Shown one piece after another: positions 1-15,266 of a DNA stretch of 64,000 nucleotides (positions are counted from its first letter, which is position 1; every line of letters starts with the position of its first letter). The notes beneath the pieces are model-generated. The model did no database searches, was not told the origin of the DNA, and was given only the letters and a program-made list of their open reading frames with translations. The position numbers and the translations under genes are program-made. The DNA lies in contig OZ007513.1 in NCBI GenBank assembly GCA_963931865.1, forward strand, positions 13,033,894 to 13,097,893, given 5' to 3'. The stretch comes from Axinella damicornis. Taxonomy: Eukaryota; Porifera; Demospongiae; Axinellida; Axinellidae.

Positions 1-466
1 CCCCACTGAGTGCACGGTCTACGGTGAGACCGAGCCCCCACTGAGTGCACGGTCTACGGTGAGACCGAGCCCCCACTGAGTGCACGGTCTACGGTGAGAC
101 CGAGCCCCCACTGAGTACACGGTCTACGGTGAGACCGAGCCCCCACTGGGTACACGGTCTACGGTGAGACCGAGCCCCCACTGGGTACACGGTCTACGGT
201 GAGACCGAGCCCCCACTGGGTACACGGTCTACGGTGAGACCGAGCCCCCACTGGGTACACGGTCTACGGTGAGACCGAGCCCCCACTGAGTACACGGTCT
301 ACGGTGAGACCGAGCCCCCACTGAGTGCACGGTCTACGGTGAGACCGAGCCCCCACTGAGTACACGGTCTACGGTGAGACCGAGCCCCCACTGAGTACAC
401 GGTCTACGGTGAGACCGAGCCCCCACTGAGTACACGGTCTACGGTGAGACCGAGCCCCCACTGAGC
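1..466. repeat. 35-bp minisatellite, about 13 copies, cut by window edge
   Basis: A 35-bp unit containing CACGGTCTACGGTGAGACC repeats head to tail with single-base variants (TGAGTGCAC, TGAGTACAC, TGGGTACAC). The array begins outside the window and decays after about 460. It lies downstream of the CRK stop codon. No coding function is seen. Confidence 0.95.
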
Positions 467-843
467 ATACGTATATACACAGCCTATACAGTGAGACTGA
501 CCCACACAGTACAATATTATTTATGGTCTACGTTGATCGACACACTAAGTATACACGATTGAATAAATCATTCACTCAGTGTTCAGTAATAGGAAATTTT
601 GCCATGTAGTGAAGTGAAACCGACATTGATGAACACTAGCTAAACCTTTACATGAGACAATCACAAAAAGTCTGTGCATAAAAATACATTTCGCACGCAC
701 ATACGATAGCTAGCCTCGTACCCAGGCTGGGTACGAGGCTAATACGATAGCCAAACACACAAGCACAGGAGCATGCGGCCCAAACATTACACTAGTGTGT
801 AGCTAGATAAGATAAAAATGGCAGGATGGATGAGCTGTTCATT
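467..843. other. Region downstream of CRK; only a small palindrome seen
   Basis: This stretch holds the decayed end of the 35-bp array, AT-rich sequence and the 31-bp palindrome at 711-741. It probably contains the CRK 3' UTR, whose message runs leftwards. No separate gene is recognisable. Confidence 0.5.
711..741. mobile_element. 31-bp palindromic micro-element with 10-bp target duplication
   Basis: A perfect palindrome begins TAGCCTCGTACCCAGG and ends with its reverse complement. Directly before and after it lies the same 10-bp word ATACGATAGC, as expected for a target-site duplication. It is the shortest member of the AGCCTCGTNCCCAG family dispersed through the window. Insertion is inferred from the direct repeat. 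Confidence 0.6.
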
Positions 844-4090
<3,247 letters not shown>

Positions 4091-4213
4091 CTACGCCAGT
4101 GAGGATGTGTGAGGGAGGAATGTGTGGGTGAGCGGGTGTGGGTGAGTAGGTGTGGGTGGTGAGAGGGTGGGTAGTGAGGGTGTGGGTGAGTGCATGGTGA
4201 GTGGGTGAGCAGT

Positions 4214-4502
4214 GACCCTCACTACGCACCCACCCTCACTATGCACAAACCCTCACTGTGCACTCACCCTCACTATGCACACACCCTCAGTATGCACACA
4301 CCCTCACTATGCACACACCCTCACTATGCACACACCCTCACTATGCACACACCCTCACCAAGTAAACACACCCTCACTAAGCACACACCCTCACCAAGTA
4401 AACACACCCTCACTAAGCACACACCCTCACCAAGTAAACACACCCTCACTATGCACACACCCTCACTAAGTAAAAACACACCCTCACTAAGCACACACCC
4501 TC
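4214..4502. repeat. 17-bp minisatellite (CCTCACTATGCACACAC)
   Basis: About 17 copies of a 17-18 bp unit ending in CACACAC lie just upstream of the first visible CRK exon, presumably in its first intron. Variants carry TAAGCACAC and ACCAAGTAAACAC. Confidence 0.9.
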
Positions 4503-5068
4503 TCTACTTGAACAATGTTTGCCAACACACGGCACAGTTTGCTGCCAGTACATTAGCCTCAACGACCTCCTTCCTTATTTCAACACAGTGTTGGAGTCAG
4601 AATTAGCAGATCTCCTAATATGGTAAACACAGGTATTTACAGCACTGGATCAGAAGCGTTAGTTTACATTGCGCTCCTCTGAACCAGTGCACAAATGGCA
4701 CCAGCTCTGGAGCACCGACACACACCCGCTCTGGAGCACTGACACACACCACACTCCTGCTCTGAACCAGTGTACACACCACACACCTGCTCTGAACCAC
4801 CGACACACACCACACTCCCGCTCTGAACCAGTGCATACACAGTGACGCTCTGGACCACAGTAATGCAGTAGCCCCACACACTCTGCTAGCCATGCATTAC
4901 AACCACGGCCTCCCCCAAGTCTGACACAAAAGACTACTAAGCATCAGATACCAGCTCTCAGGAGGTGGGTCATATCTGATATCAGGATGGCTATCACAAC
5001 ACTGGACTCTATCTACTACACACAGACTTCCATGCACACACACACACACACATACGCACACTACATAT
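4503..5068. other. Intergenic or CRK first intron; degenerate CA-rich repeat
   Basis: Between 4680 and 4860 there are degenerate copies of CTCTGAACCAGTG(C/T)ACACACCACAC. No convincing first exon for CRK is visible. Confidence 0.5.
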
Positions 5069-5507
5069 AGCCTCGTTCCCAGGCCTACCCCGTTTTTTTT
5101 TTTGTTCTTCGGTTTGTGTTGACAGATACGGAAGAGCGGCGCGGCAAAAACGGGGAAGGCCTGGTACATGGTATTATTCATCAGGTGCTTTATGCCAAGT
5201 AGACGTAGGGGGGTGTGGCCCAACCACAAATAAGTTTAAAACCGCTGACGAAGTTGCGTAGATTGTCTGAGAGTCTCGACTAGCCGCGGAACATTCGAAC
5301 CAAGCCGACTGGATGATGAAGAGCCTTCAGGACCTGCTGAAACGACTACCCCCCCTACATCCACCTCGCATCCACCTGAGCCACATGATGAATGATACCA
5401 GGCCTTCCCTGTTCTTAGCCACTCTTCTGCATCCGTGTATTACTGTCAATGCAAACCGAAGAACTGAAAGAATGGGGCAGGCCTGGGGACGAGGCTCCAC
5501 TGTACAC
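5069..5507. mobile_element. TIR element (about 440 bp) of the AGCCTCGTTCCCAGG family
   Basis: The left end TAGCCTCGTTCCCAGGCC is matched in reverse complement by the right end GGCCTGGGGACGAGGCT. Homology continues inward through GTTCTTCGGTTTG and GGGAAGGCCTGGTA, giving imperfect terminal inverted repeats of roughly 130 bp. No transposase is encoded, so it is a non-autonomous element. Confidence 0.75.
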
Positions 5508-6553
5508 ATACTTCACACTGCACACACAGACATCAACACACACACTAACTGAAGTTTCTTGGTCTGATATACGTTGGCCTGTTGCCAAGAAACCTTAGAA
5601 CAAAACTAATAGGCAATGTTTGCCTCACCAGCTCAAACTATGGTGAGACTCTCTCTTACATGAGGCTGTGTACATTGTATGCTCCCTTCAATGGTATCAC
5701 TCCAATTAATGCACACCGCACAACAAGCCACTCCTAGTGGGACTGTCAGCAAGTTAGTGCTGCCAGCCATCATCAGCAGGTGGGAGGAGCACGCCATTTA
5801 CATTATTCCTAAGTGGCTTGGTAGCTGTGGTGGAGGGGGCGGATAACAATCAACTTGAAAGAGCTCCTGCTTCATTACGATACAGATGTGCACTAAATAG
5901 AACCTAAGACACTTCTTTGGGGTTGCAAGCTGGCAACTAGTGCTGTGTGCCATAGACAACCCTGTGGCATTTGAAACCTACTCACTCTCAGCAGATACAG
6001 TGGCATGTGTTGCGGTTCAACCATTGCGTCTTATAATCAGACTTGGATGCCACTGCTCACAAAAGATGCTACCCCAGTCCTCGAGTTAGCCATCAGTGGC
6101 AGAATCTAACTGAGCAACTACACACGCTGAAACACAGCGATGGCATACAGACACTTCCCATGTCTGTGTAACACGACTTAACCAGTCTCTCCAGGGCTGA
6201 GCAATGACAATTGATAACAGTATTAACATCCTGATCACTTTTGCTGCAGTAGCTGAATTCTTGGCTTCATGCTCAAAACACTTCCTCAATTATCGTGAGT
6301 GGGCACTGGTAAGGCTGCTCACACTAGCATTTCTATTCAGGCTGGCTTAACAGCTACAGTGTGGGGGGTGCAGCCAACATACAGACAAATGTGCTATTGT
6401 CGGTGCGTCCCCATAATAGATATGAAAGTAGAAAGCAGTAGCAGGGCAGTGGAAAGCGCAGTTGCCATGACAGCCCTTCCTGACGACTGAAAACAATAGC
6501 CAAAACATCTACCGGTTTCTTGCAACCTCGGTTAAGGTGCAAAGCACCTCCAG
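5508..6553. other. Intergenic sequence, no gene recognised
   Basis: Short open frames only, none with recognisable domain motifs or a convincing exon chain. Confidence 0.5.
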
Positions 6554-6953
6554 CTAGCCTCGTACCCAGTCCCACGCCCAGCTTTTCGTCGCTGCTTAGT
6601 ACCGTAAAGCGGGGAGGGCCTGGTACATTTCCTCACGTGAGCATGACGTAATTGAAAAACCGCAAAATTTTCAGAACGAAGACGCTACGTTTTGCGCGTT
6701 ATTCAGCCATCTACACGTTCAACGCTCGGTGAGTATGACAGTCGCCCCCCGCTAGCTAGATACGTGTGGTGTGTTACCTGGTACCTTCGTTCTTCTTGCT
6801 GTTCTGAGGCCCACTACGCCCACGTTCAACTTCCGGTCTTTCTACCCCTTTCTACCCTTGACGTCACTCACGTGAGGAAATGTACCAGGCCCTCCCCGCT
6901 TTACGGTACTAAGCAGCGACGAAAAGCTGGGCGTGGGACTGGGTACGAGGCTA
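6554..6953. mobile_element. TIR element (about 400 bp), same family, with direct-repeat flanks
   Basis: Near-perfect inverted arms of about 85-90 bp start TAGCCTCGTACCCAGTCCC and include GCTTTTCGTCGCTGCTTAG and TTTCCTCACGTGA. The copy is bordered on both sides by ACCTCCAGC, a likely 8-9 bp target-site duplication. The interior of about 220 bp has no transposase. The intact arms suggest a fairly recent insertion. Confidence 0.85.
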
Positions 6954-8342
6954 CCTCCAGCATCGTACTGCCTCGGTCGAATATTCCTGGCTCTGTTAAG
7001 GTGATACAGTGATTCTTATTCATGGATTGGTTTGATATGATAGAGCTAGTATTGACCAGCCCATTGCACCACGAGTATCACTCACTGAGAGTATGAAGTG
7101 GTAGACACTGTCAGCCTCAGTTGAACAAGACACACGAAGGACCCTCAAAGAACATGGCATACCCCGTCATACACACAGTCTACACAGGAGTCCTGTGTAG
7201 ACTGTGTGTATGACGGGCTAAGCCGTGTTACTGGGTAACAGTCACCGTGGCTGTGGCTCCATGTCCAACCTGCGTAGACTGTACACAGGAGTCAAGACCA
7301 CAGTGACTGTTACCCAGGAACACAGCATGAATGGGAGGGGATGTACCCAGCGTACACCACCAGCACTTATAGGGCAGCAAACAGCACATATAGGGCAACA
7401 CACTAGCCTTTGACCAGGGTGTACAATCAGTGACCTAGCTTTCACAAGTACATTTGTACTGCAATGAACAGGCTAACAAAGATCCGAGTGACCTCATGGT
7501 GACAGAAGGACAGGTGGGCAGTGGTCATAGCCGGGTCAAGCTGGCAGGAAAGGAGCCTAACCCTAACCCTAAGAGAGAGTGTAGCGCTGCTGGTACACTG
7601 GGAAGAGTCAGTCATTCAATTCGCTACCTGCCAACTTCTGCTTTGAACATTGAGCAATACAGTGTTAGGGTTCTAATTATTGCAAACCATTTCTACACTG
7701 TACATACATGTACAGTGTGTGCTCCCAATGAGGAGGACAGTCAGTGTACCCAATGACTCTCTGACTGAGAGCTCACTGGCAGTGCTGGGGACGGAGTGCA
7801 CAGAGGGATACACTGCACTGTAGAGGCTCTCCAGTGGACGTCATGACTGTGTGTTATGACTGCTCATTGTACGAGTAACAATTCATAATCCCACCAGTAG
7901 CCTCACAGGTAATTGCATGCGCTACCATCCCCCATTGGAGGCAACTAATCTCAATTACTACTTGAAATCACAAACTGTCACCCTAGCAACTGTTAATAGG
8001 TGCTGACGACCTCAACACTGAACCTCTAGAGGTACAACTGGTACCATACATGTTAACGTAACACCCCCAGGCCATTTAGGGAGCTCCACTGTATGGGAAT
8101 GGGACATGAGACACAGTACTGGTATGGGACTCACGGTTCTTTGACCCAAGGTGGTAGTGACTGCATCCCGGGACCCCACTCAGCTCTTGTCTTCTCGTTG
8201 CGATGTCGGATCCACTGTACCAGGTCTGGATCCATACACAGTGCACACAGAGACAGCGAGTAAGTCCCTGTGATTAGTCTGAGTGCAGCGTCTACAGTGA
8301 TCACAAAATGCAAGAATCTGAGACTAGTGGGACAACCGCTGT
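6954..8342. other. Intergenic sequence, hairpins only
   Basis: No gene recognised. A perfect hairpin lies at 7163-7217, and a second inverted pair (GGGTAACAGTCAC near 7231 and GTGACTGTTACCC near 7302) follows it. A short CCTAACCCTAACCCTAAG word near 7557 is too short to be telomeric. Confidence 0.5.
7163..7217. repeat. Perfect 27-bp-arm hairpin with 1-nt loop
   Basis: Arm 7163-7189 (CCCGTCATACACACAG...) is the exact reverse complement of 7191-7217, separated by one base. On either strand it would form a cruciform or a 27-bp stem. Confidence 0.9.
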
Positions 8343-8525
8343 GATTAGCGGGAGAACTGATGCGATTGGCTGGACAACCGCTGTGATTGGCAGGACAACC
8401 AATGTGATTGGTGGAAGAACCGGTATGATTGGTGGAAGAACCGCTGTGATTGGCAGGACAACCAATATGATCAGTAGGCCAACCTCTTTGATTAACGGGA
8501 CAGTTGACTGGTTCTATATAAAATG
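8343..8525 (+). promoter_or_regulatory. 21-bp array of CCAAT boxes followed by TATA box
   Basis: Five inverted CCAAT boxes (GATTGG) occur at exactly 21-bp spacing (8364, 8385, 8406, 8427, 8448). Degenerate copies flank them at 8343, 8469 and 8490, and two forward CCAAT words lie within the repeats. A TATATAAAAT sequence follows at about 8515. This looks like an NF-Y-type promoter for a rightward transcript, but no gene is recognised downstream, so the array may simply be a minisatellite. Confidence 0.35.
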
Positions 8526-9538
8526 AGCCGCAGATGTTTTGCTGAGCTGTTCTGGTACACAGTGACAGGTCAGTCGTGTTCCTGAGCTGGCAAGCAGCTT
8601 CTCTTGTACCACAAACTCCAGATGCTGGATAATGCCAAACAATCCTTCCTCAAACGAGGATAGGTTTCCCACTAACAGTCCTTCCAACACGTGGAGGTGT
8701 TCAAGTAATACACTTTCTCTTGTGCACTGAGTACAATCCGGCAGCCGCCCAGGGCTCTGCTGCGTGTAACTCTACCAGTAAGAGAAGCCTTTGTACTCTT
8801 GATGGACCCGCAGCGATAATGACTCCACCACACTGCCTTTCACAACAACTGGTACGAGTTCAATTTCCACTCGCTGTTGACGTCTTCTTCGAGCTACGAG
8901 GAACGATCGCTAGCGCAGATTCTTAATCGCTGAACCGAACTGGACCTGAGATCACCACTTCAAGCGAGTGACACCTCGATTATTGAAAGTCGCCATTTTG
9001 ACACTCCGAAGGCCTAATATTGCATTGTTCGCATAATTGGATAATAATAGTCTGAAGGACAGAGCTCACCCTAATTAAATAGACTCGGCGGGTCATCACA
9101 TTTGCAGGTGGACCACATCGTGCATCGTACATCGTTGTGTTTGCATTTGAGGTAAGCTTGTCTGTATGTGTTGTAACACACCTAGTTACATGTATAGTTA
9201 TATAGATTATGCTTGCATCCGTAAGATCAGATTTGCAGAGCCCCGCCCCTATTAACTCACGTGAAAACAGATATGTCAGTTTTACCTTCGTGTGGTTACT
9301 AGTTACTGGAGTTGAAGGATGTTAGCGCGGTTACAAGTTAGTCAGGTAGGAAGCTTAGGATATACTGCATGACAAAAACACAAGCACAGAATGCAACTGC
9401 AAATAATTTGTAAACTCAACAGTATAGGGAAGGAAATTAGCACGGTGGAGCGGAACTCGGGGCATTAGCTTCAGCACGTTTGTGCACACTAGGGATGGTA
9501 CAATATTCACATGCTACTGCAAATGGCAATTTGGCCTA
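8526..9538. other. Sequence downstream of candidate promoter; no gene identified
   Basis: A 68-codon frame (8720-8926) is open but shows no domain. GT-containing donor-like sequences are present (for example near 9150), so a non-coding leader exon is possible but unproven. Confidence 0.4.
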
Positions 9539-10435
9539 TGAGGGGTGGAACACGGCAATGTTCGGATGAGGTCAAGCTTGCAGATGAGGGGTGGGACATG
9601 GCAATATTCGGATGAGGTCAAGCTTGCAGATGGGGGGTGGAACACGGCAATATTCGGATGAGGTCAAGCTTGCAGATGGGGGGTGGAACACGGCAATATT
9701 CGGATAAGGTCAAGCTTGCAGATGGGGGGTGGAACACGGCAATGTTCGGATGAGGTCAAGCTTGCAGATGAGGGGTGGAACATGGCAATATTCGGATGAG
9801 GTCAAGCTTGCAGATGAGGGGTGGAACACGGCAATATTCGGATGAGGTCAAGCTTGCAGATGGGGGGTGGAACACGGCAATATTCGGATAAGGTCAAGCT
9901 TGCAGATGGGGGGTGGAACACGGCAATGTTCGGATGAGGTCAAGCTTGCAGATGAGGGGTGGAACATGGCAATATTCGGATGAGGTCAAGCTTGCAGATG
10001 AGGGGTGGAACACGGCAATATTCGGATGAGGTCAAGCTTGCAGATGGGGGGTGGAACACGGCAATATTCGGATGAGGTCAAGCTTGCAGATGGGGGGTGG
10101 AACACGGCAATATTCGGATGAGGTCAAGCTTGCAGATGGGGGGTGGAACACGGCAATATTCGGATGAGGTCAAGCTTGCAGATGGGGGGTGGTACACGGC
10201 AATATTCAGATGAGGTCAAGCTTGCAGATGGGAGGTGGAACACGGCAATATTCGGATAAGGTCAAGCTTGCAGATGGGGGGTGGAACACGGCAATGTTCG
10301 GATGAGGTCAAGCTTGCAGATGAGGGGTGGAACATGGCAATATTCGGATGAGGTCAAGCTTGCAGATGAGGGGTGGAACACGGCAATATTCGGATAAGGT
10401 CAAGCTTGCAGATGGGGGGTGGAACATGGCACAAC
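9539..10435. repeat. 46-bp satellite with higher-order structure, about 19 copies
   Basis: The unit is GAGGGGTGGAACACGGCAAT followed by ATTCGGATGAGGTCAAGC and TTGCAGAT. Diagnostic variants (GATAAG, GTTCGG, ACATGG, GGGGGG) recur in the same order every four units at least twice. This implies a 184-bp higher-order repeat. Confidence 0.95.
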
Positions 10436-11337
10436 TTGTGCAAATGACCTCAATGTATGCAACTTGAACTTCATGAGGTCTTTAAATCCAACTAGAGGCA
10501 AAAAAGTTTCTCCCAAAAATTATAAAGGATTAGTGATGGCCTGTCACATTTGGAATTATTCAACCTCTCGAAAAAGCTAAGAAACAAGGAGAATGCCATT
10601 AACCAGCCTGAGTCCCATCCCATTGAAAAACGTAGAATTTTGTTTGCCTCTAGTTTGTGTACCTCATATAAGGTGTTATACTCATACAGAGAAACTAAAC
10701 CCATTGCACTCAAGCAGGTCTCTTAGCTGTTTAGAGACCTTTGGAATGCACCTTGGGCCTCGCCCTCGGAGGTAATAGGTAGCCTCCCTCAGGAATCTAA
10801 AAAAGCTAAGAGACCTGCATGCTTGAGTGCAATAACCTGTACTTAACCGACCTCCCCATGCCCAGGACGCAACTGCACCCCACACAATATATGCACAATT
10901 TTGATACACTTTTGACTGCAGCCCACTTGACACACTGAATAATGCTCCTCTTAGTCTAGTTTGAATGAAATGGCATTCATATGCCCCCCCCCCCCCTCCT
11001 AAGTAAACTGCATAATAAAGTATTTCTAAGGGTCATTTTTTTTCTGCTGTGCAATTTTCTGGACTTCAAAGCAATTCTGAAAATCAAACTCAATTGTTTT
11101 CAAAGCAGTGTAACTCATACGAAAGTGTTCATAAAGCATGCAACATACACTCACTATGACAGGGGAGATCGAAGTGAATTTTGGAAGGACCCTTTTCCCT
11201 GTCAAATGCATTATTTACCTTCTCTTTTCCTGTATAGAAATCTCTAAACCTGCAACTGTATCATGTCACCATAATTGTTTCGCACGAATCTTTCCTTGAC
11301 GTCGCCGACTTGTTTGGTATAGAGTGTATACATACGT
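10436..11337. other. Region upstream of the kinase gene
   Basis: No recognisable coding exon. A run of C lies near 10983. It could contain the promoter or leader of the downstream kinase gene. A pair of similar inverted words (CTCAAGCAGGTCTCTTAGC near 10709 and its approximate complement near 10806) forms a small inverted repeat. Confidence 0.4.
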
Positions 11338-14300
11338 ATGATATACCCATTGGCTGCAGCAATTATGCAAGAGCTGCACAAATCTAGGAAGAACAACACT
11401 GAGCACTTGTCTGAGTCATCAGGTATTTTATTACCACCACCACCAACACCACAAACTCCGGATGCATTCAGCCAGCCAAGCAGTCCTTCAGTGATGTTCC
11501 ACTTTAGCACACCAAGGATGTCGACCAGGCAAGATTTTATCGCAGGAGTACCACCATTTGATGTAAACAATGTGAACTCAGGCAAAACGTCAAACCATGA
11601 CTCACAAGTGGCACAACATCAAACAGCGGACAATGAACTGCTTCAAAGAATCCCATCGAATGATTCAGGACTCGTGCTTGAGCTAAGTCAAAGTGCTTCT
11701 CTCTTTCAAGATGATCCAGAAACAGTAACCTCCAACCTCAGTCCTAACCTCATGATTCCGCCTGTCCAATCTCCCTTTCTTGGCAGTAACAAGGCCCCTA
11801 GACTCCCAAGTGTCTCAATGGCACAAAAGTTCCAAGAGATGAAAGTGGCGAACCATGACCAGCAAGATGTTCCTGATAAAAAATCTGCTGCATTGAGTCA
11901 ACCTCCACCTGATATGGTACAGGGCAGGCAAAAAATGGACTTACTCAGTTTTTCATCACACTCAGAAGATGATCATGACAATGAAGTTCGCAGTTCCTTA
12001 CACCTCCAACGTCCAATACAAGAAGACTTGATAGAAATCCCAGACAACACTCCTCAAGAAGTGCAAGAGTATGTACAGAAGTTACGAAAGGAACGTGATT
12101 ACTGGAAACAGAGAGCAACCAAAGTAGAAAGAGCCTGGAAACAGAGGGCAATCAGAGAGCGTGATGCACGACAAAAGTGGTGTGATGTCCTTGTGTCACA
12201 TTATGATGCAAAAATTAACCAGCTGATGCAACAAATGGGGAAGATAGCAGTTCGGAATCGCATCCCGACTTCAGAAGGTACTATAGACCTTAGTATTGCA
12301 AAATAATTTGCAATATTTATTTCAAGTGGCAACTGCATGCACATCCTGGTAGGGCAATCAGCAAGGCAAGTTTACTACTCCTTGTGCAGAATAATGTCTC
12401 ATACCTTACTCTCACCACAACACTGCAAAAAAACGATAACACTTGTGTGGTTACTGGGGTGTCACATTAATACATGTACCAGGAGCTTTTGAGCCACCAA
12501 AGGGAGAGTATCAGTGCAGAGGTGAATACAGTTATCAGTGACATTGCTATCCTAACATAAAAGTACTGGTATTCAGTGTTATCCAGACTGCACATTAATT
12601 TTGGAGGTGGCGCCAGTACAGTGTATTCATTGGTCGTTTTATTGTGGGTGGGCTAATTTGTATCAAGTTGCATGCACTGCATATGGAAAGTGCCAGTTAT
12701 ACCTCATACCCTACGTATAGGCTGGAAACTAACATCTACACTGATCTCCATTGTGCATTGAATGCATTCAATGTCTCATGGCTTGTGTAAAAGCCGGACT
12801 GCCAGATCACCCGGATCACCAAAAATGCTGTCCAAAAAAGAATGGTCAATTAGTATGCACGCTGGTGCTTTGCACTTGCGCATCCGGGAAGACATTCACT
12901 TTAGCATTTCAGCTGAGTATTTGTGCTGCTGGTATATATCGACACTGTGCTGAGGAAACACATTCCGTATGACTGCCAGTACCCCAGTAAACAGCTGCAC
13001 CAAATCAGGGAGTCTTTAAACTGCATGGACCAGGTATAGTTAGCTAGCTACGATACACACTACACACGTGGAGCCGTCTAACCCCACAAGCCTGGGATTC
13101 AATCATAAGTTCAACGAGTTAGTGGACGGTTGTGCAGACAGAACTACTATGCCATACATGATCACTACTAACCTGTGGTTATTGTGCCAGTGCTGTGTCT
13201 CAGACGTCGACAGTCTGCAACCAACGATGACGGCAAGTCCACACTGCCGTTGATCAGTTATTATCAGTAGCTTCAGGTGAAACATGGTGATATTATATCC
13301 CACACTAGCAACCAACACTACCATACTAATGACACCCTGACGTGCTAAAGCAAGCAATGGCGATTGTTTTCCGATACCGGAAGTGCGTTCAATGTGCAAT
13401 TACTGTAATTGTCCACTCTTTTTTTTGGCTCACATTTTTGGTGATCCGGGTGATCCCAGGTGGTCCGGTAGTCTGGTCTTTACACAAGCCCGTTCTAATT
13501 TGCATGGTGCCTATGGACACGTCTATAGCAGTTCACGTGCCATGTTGGCAATTTAAAAAGCATACTTTCACTTCCGGTCAATAAACATGGAAGCCCTGGA
13601 ACCCAGAGCACAAACTCCCCACTTAACCAGTGAAGAGCTGAGAAAAAATGTTAGCATGTATTATAGATGCAATATCCTTTACAACGGAACATTTCATTTT
13701 TCCACACAGGTTTAATCCCATCGAAGCCACGTATCGTGGAACCAACCGACAGGCGTCCACTTGGTAACGGTTGCTATGGAAGTGTGGTTGCCGTTAGATG
13801 CATAATGACCGGTGATATTTTTGCTGCCAAAATCTTGAGGGATGACTTTGAGAAAGATGAGAATTTTGAAACAAAGTTTTATAGAGAATTTGGATTGTTA
13901 CACCAGCTAGAACATGACCACATTGTTCGCTACGTAGGATACACCACCTTCGTAGATAGGAAGTTTCCAGCACTATTAATGGAGCTGCTTGATACAAATC
14001 TTCATGCACACCTTGAATCTAAACGTAATATGCCACTTGCTGAGAAGGCATACATCTTGCTTGGGGTAGGGAAAGGTTTAGAATACCTTCACAGAAAGGG
14101 TGTTCTCCATCAGAGGAGGTTGGCCACTGCATACGTCACGAGTAATTATTACCTTTCTGTCATGTGACAGTGGACGGTTATTAAAAGTTATTGCAAATAG
14201 CTGTATGATTAGAAGACCGTTTCTGGGGCTGCTGTGGAGTGCTCCCAGTTGGCAATCCTCGAACGCGCTTTGTAAAATGGACGAGACGGCCCCGAACCTC

Positions 14301-15229
14301 CACTCTAGTCTCGCAGGGCCGATGTTTGCGGCGCGCGTGGGGACCGTCTGGACAGGGAGACTACTTCCACTCGTTTCTGCCATACCTCAGCTGAATCTTG
14401 AAGGGCTCGACCTTTTATATTGACAACAGATGCCTACGCTTCCCTGCGAGTCGATATTCCAGGTGATTGCGTCGGGGCTCGATGTTGAAAACTGTCGAAA
14501 CATTGTCTATGGAAGTACTGTACTTAACATTCATTACGTAATCTATATTATCGGATTACACGTGACTTTAATGAGACCTGATTAGCAAAGGTCAACCTTG
14601 GCCGTCCTCCTCTGGTTCTCCATCGTGACCTCACAGCCCAAAACGTGTTGCTTAAAATATCTGATGTAGGAAGTTACCCAATCGCTAAGATCGCAGACTT
14701 TGGAAATTCTCGTATAATGAGTACTACAGATCCAACGCTACAGCTTGAGAGCTTAAGTCGTTTGCCAGGCACTCTCATATACCTACCTCCTGAGGCACAC
14801 AGCGGCCATTACAATGACAAACTTGACATCTTTTCCTTTGGTCATATGTCACTCTTCGTGTGCACACAAACGTTTCGATATCTTCTTCCGGTCAAGTATC
14901 TTGCTAATCGTGCAGATGGTACAGAGCAATGGTTAGCTCGCTCTGAGGTTGAGCGACGAAAGGAATACTTTGCCGAGTTACACGATATATATACGCAGTA
15001 CCGTCCTCTTATGCTAGAGTGTCTGGAGGATGGTGCACATAAAAGACCTTCTGCTAAGGAGGTAGTACGTGAACTAGAAAGAATACGCTCTACTTTGATA
15101 TCCATGGACGATGTCGTTGATTCTCCAGTTGAAGCAAATGATAATAATGTCCATTCTGCTGCTCCTGCTGGGAGTGAGCACGCCGTATGGTTACAGGACA
15201 GTGGTGAAGCAAAAATAGATATAAATTAA
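11338..15229 (+). CDS. Protein kinase with N-terminal coiled coil (exons joined by inference)
   Basis: Exon 1 (11338-12277) encodes about 313 residues. They are Ser/Pro/Gln-rich and low complexity at first, then a charged coiled coil (VQKLRKERDYWKQRATKVER). A GAAG|GTACTA donor fits phase 1 with the acceptor before 13710. The kinase lobe then begins: glycine loop LGNGCYGSVVAV, ATP lysine in FAAKIL, helix-C glutamate in FYREFGLL. A second intron (about 14100-14585) is needed before the catalytic loop HRDLTAQNVLL, DFG in KIADFGNSRI, LPPEA and RPSAKEVV. The stop is at 15227. All catalytic residues are present, so it should be active. Donors GTACTA and GTGTTC are weak, and without splicing exon 1 would stop at 12304. 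No transmembrane segment is evident. Family assignment beyond tyrosine-kinase-like or Ser/Thr kinase is not possible. Confidence 0.65.
12781..13490. mobile_element. TIR element (about 710 bp) in kinase-gene intron
   Basis: The left arm begins GCTTGTGTAAAAGCCGGACT and contains ATCACCCGGATCACCAAAAATG. The right arm carries the reverse complement and ends TTTACACAAGC. The arms are about 65 bp with mismatches. No transposase frame lies between them, and no clear target duplication is seen. Confidence 0.7.
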
Positions 15230-15266
15230 TTTTGTATATAAGTCATAAGACTGCATGTAGTAGAAT

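Noticed and set aside
1..466. CRISPR-like regular repeat array
   Set aside because: The repeats are contiguous with no unique spacers, and the genome is eukaryotic; it is a minisatellite.
7555..7574. CCTAACCCTAACCCTAAG resembling telomere repeat
   Set aside because: Only about three units, within ordinary sequence; not evidence of a telomere or fusion.
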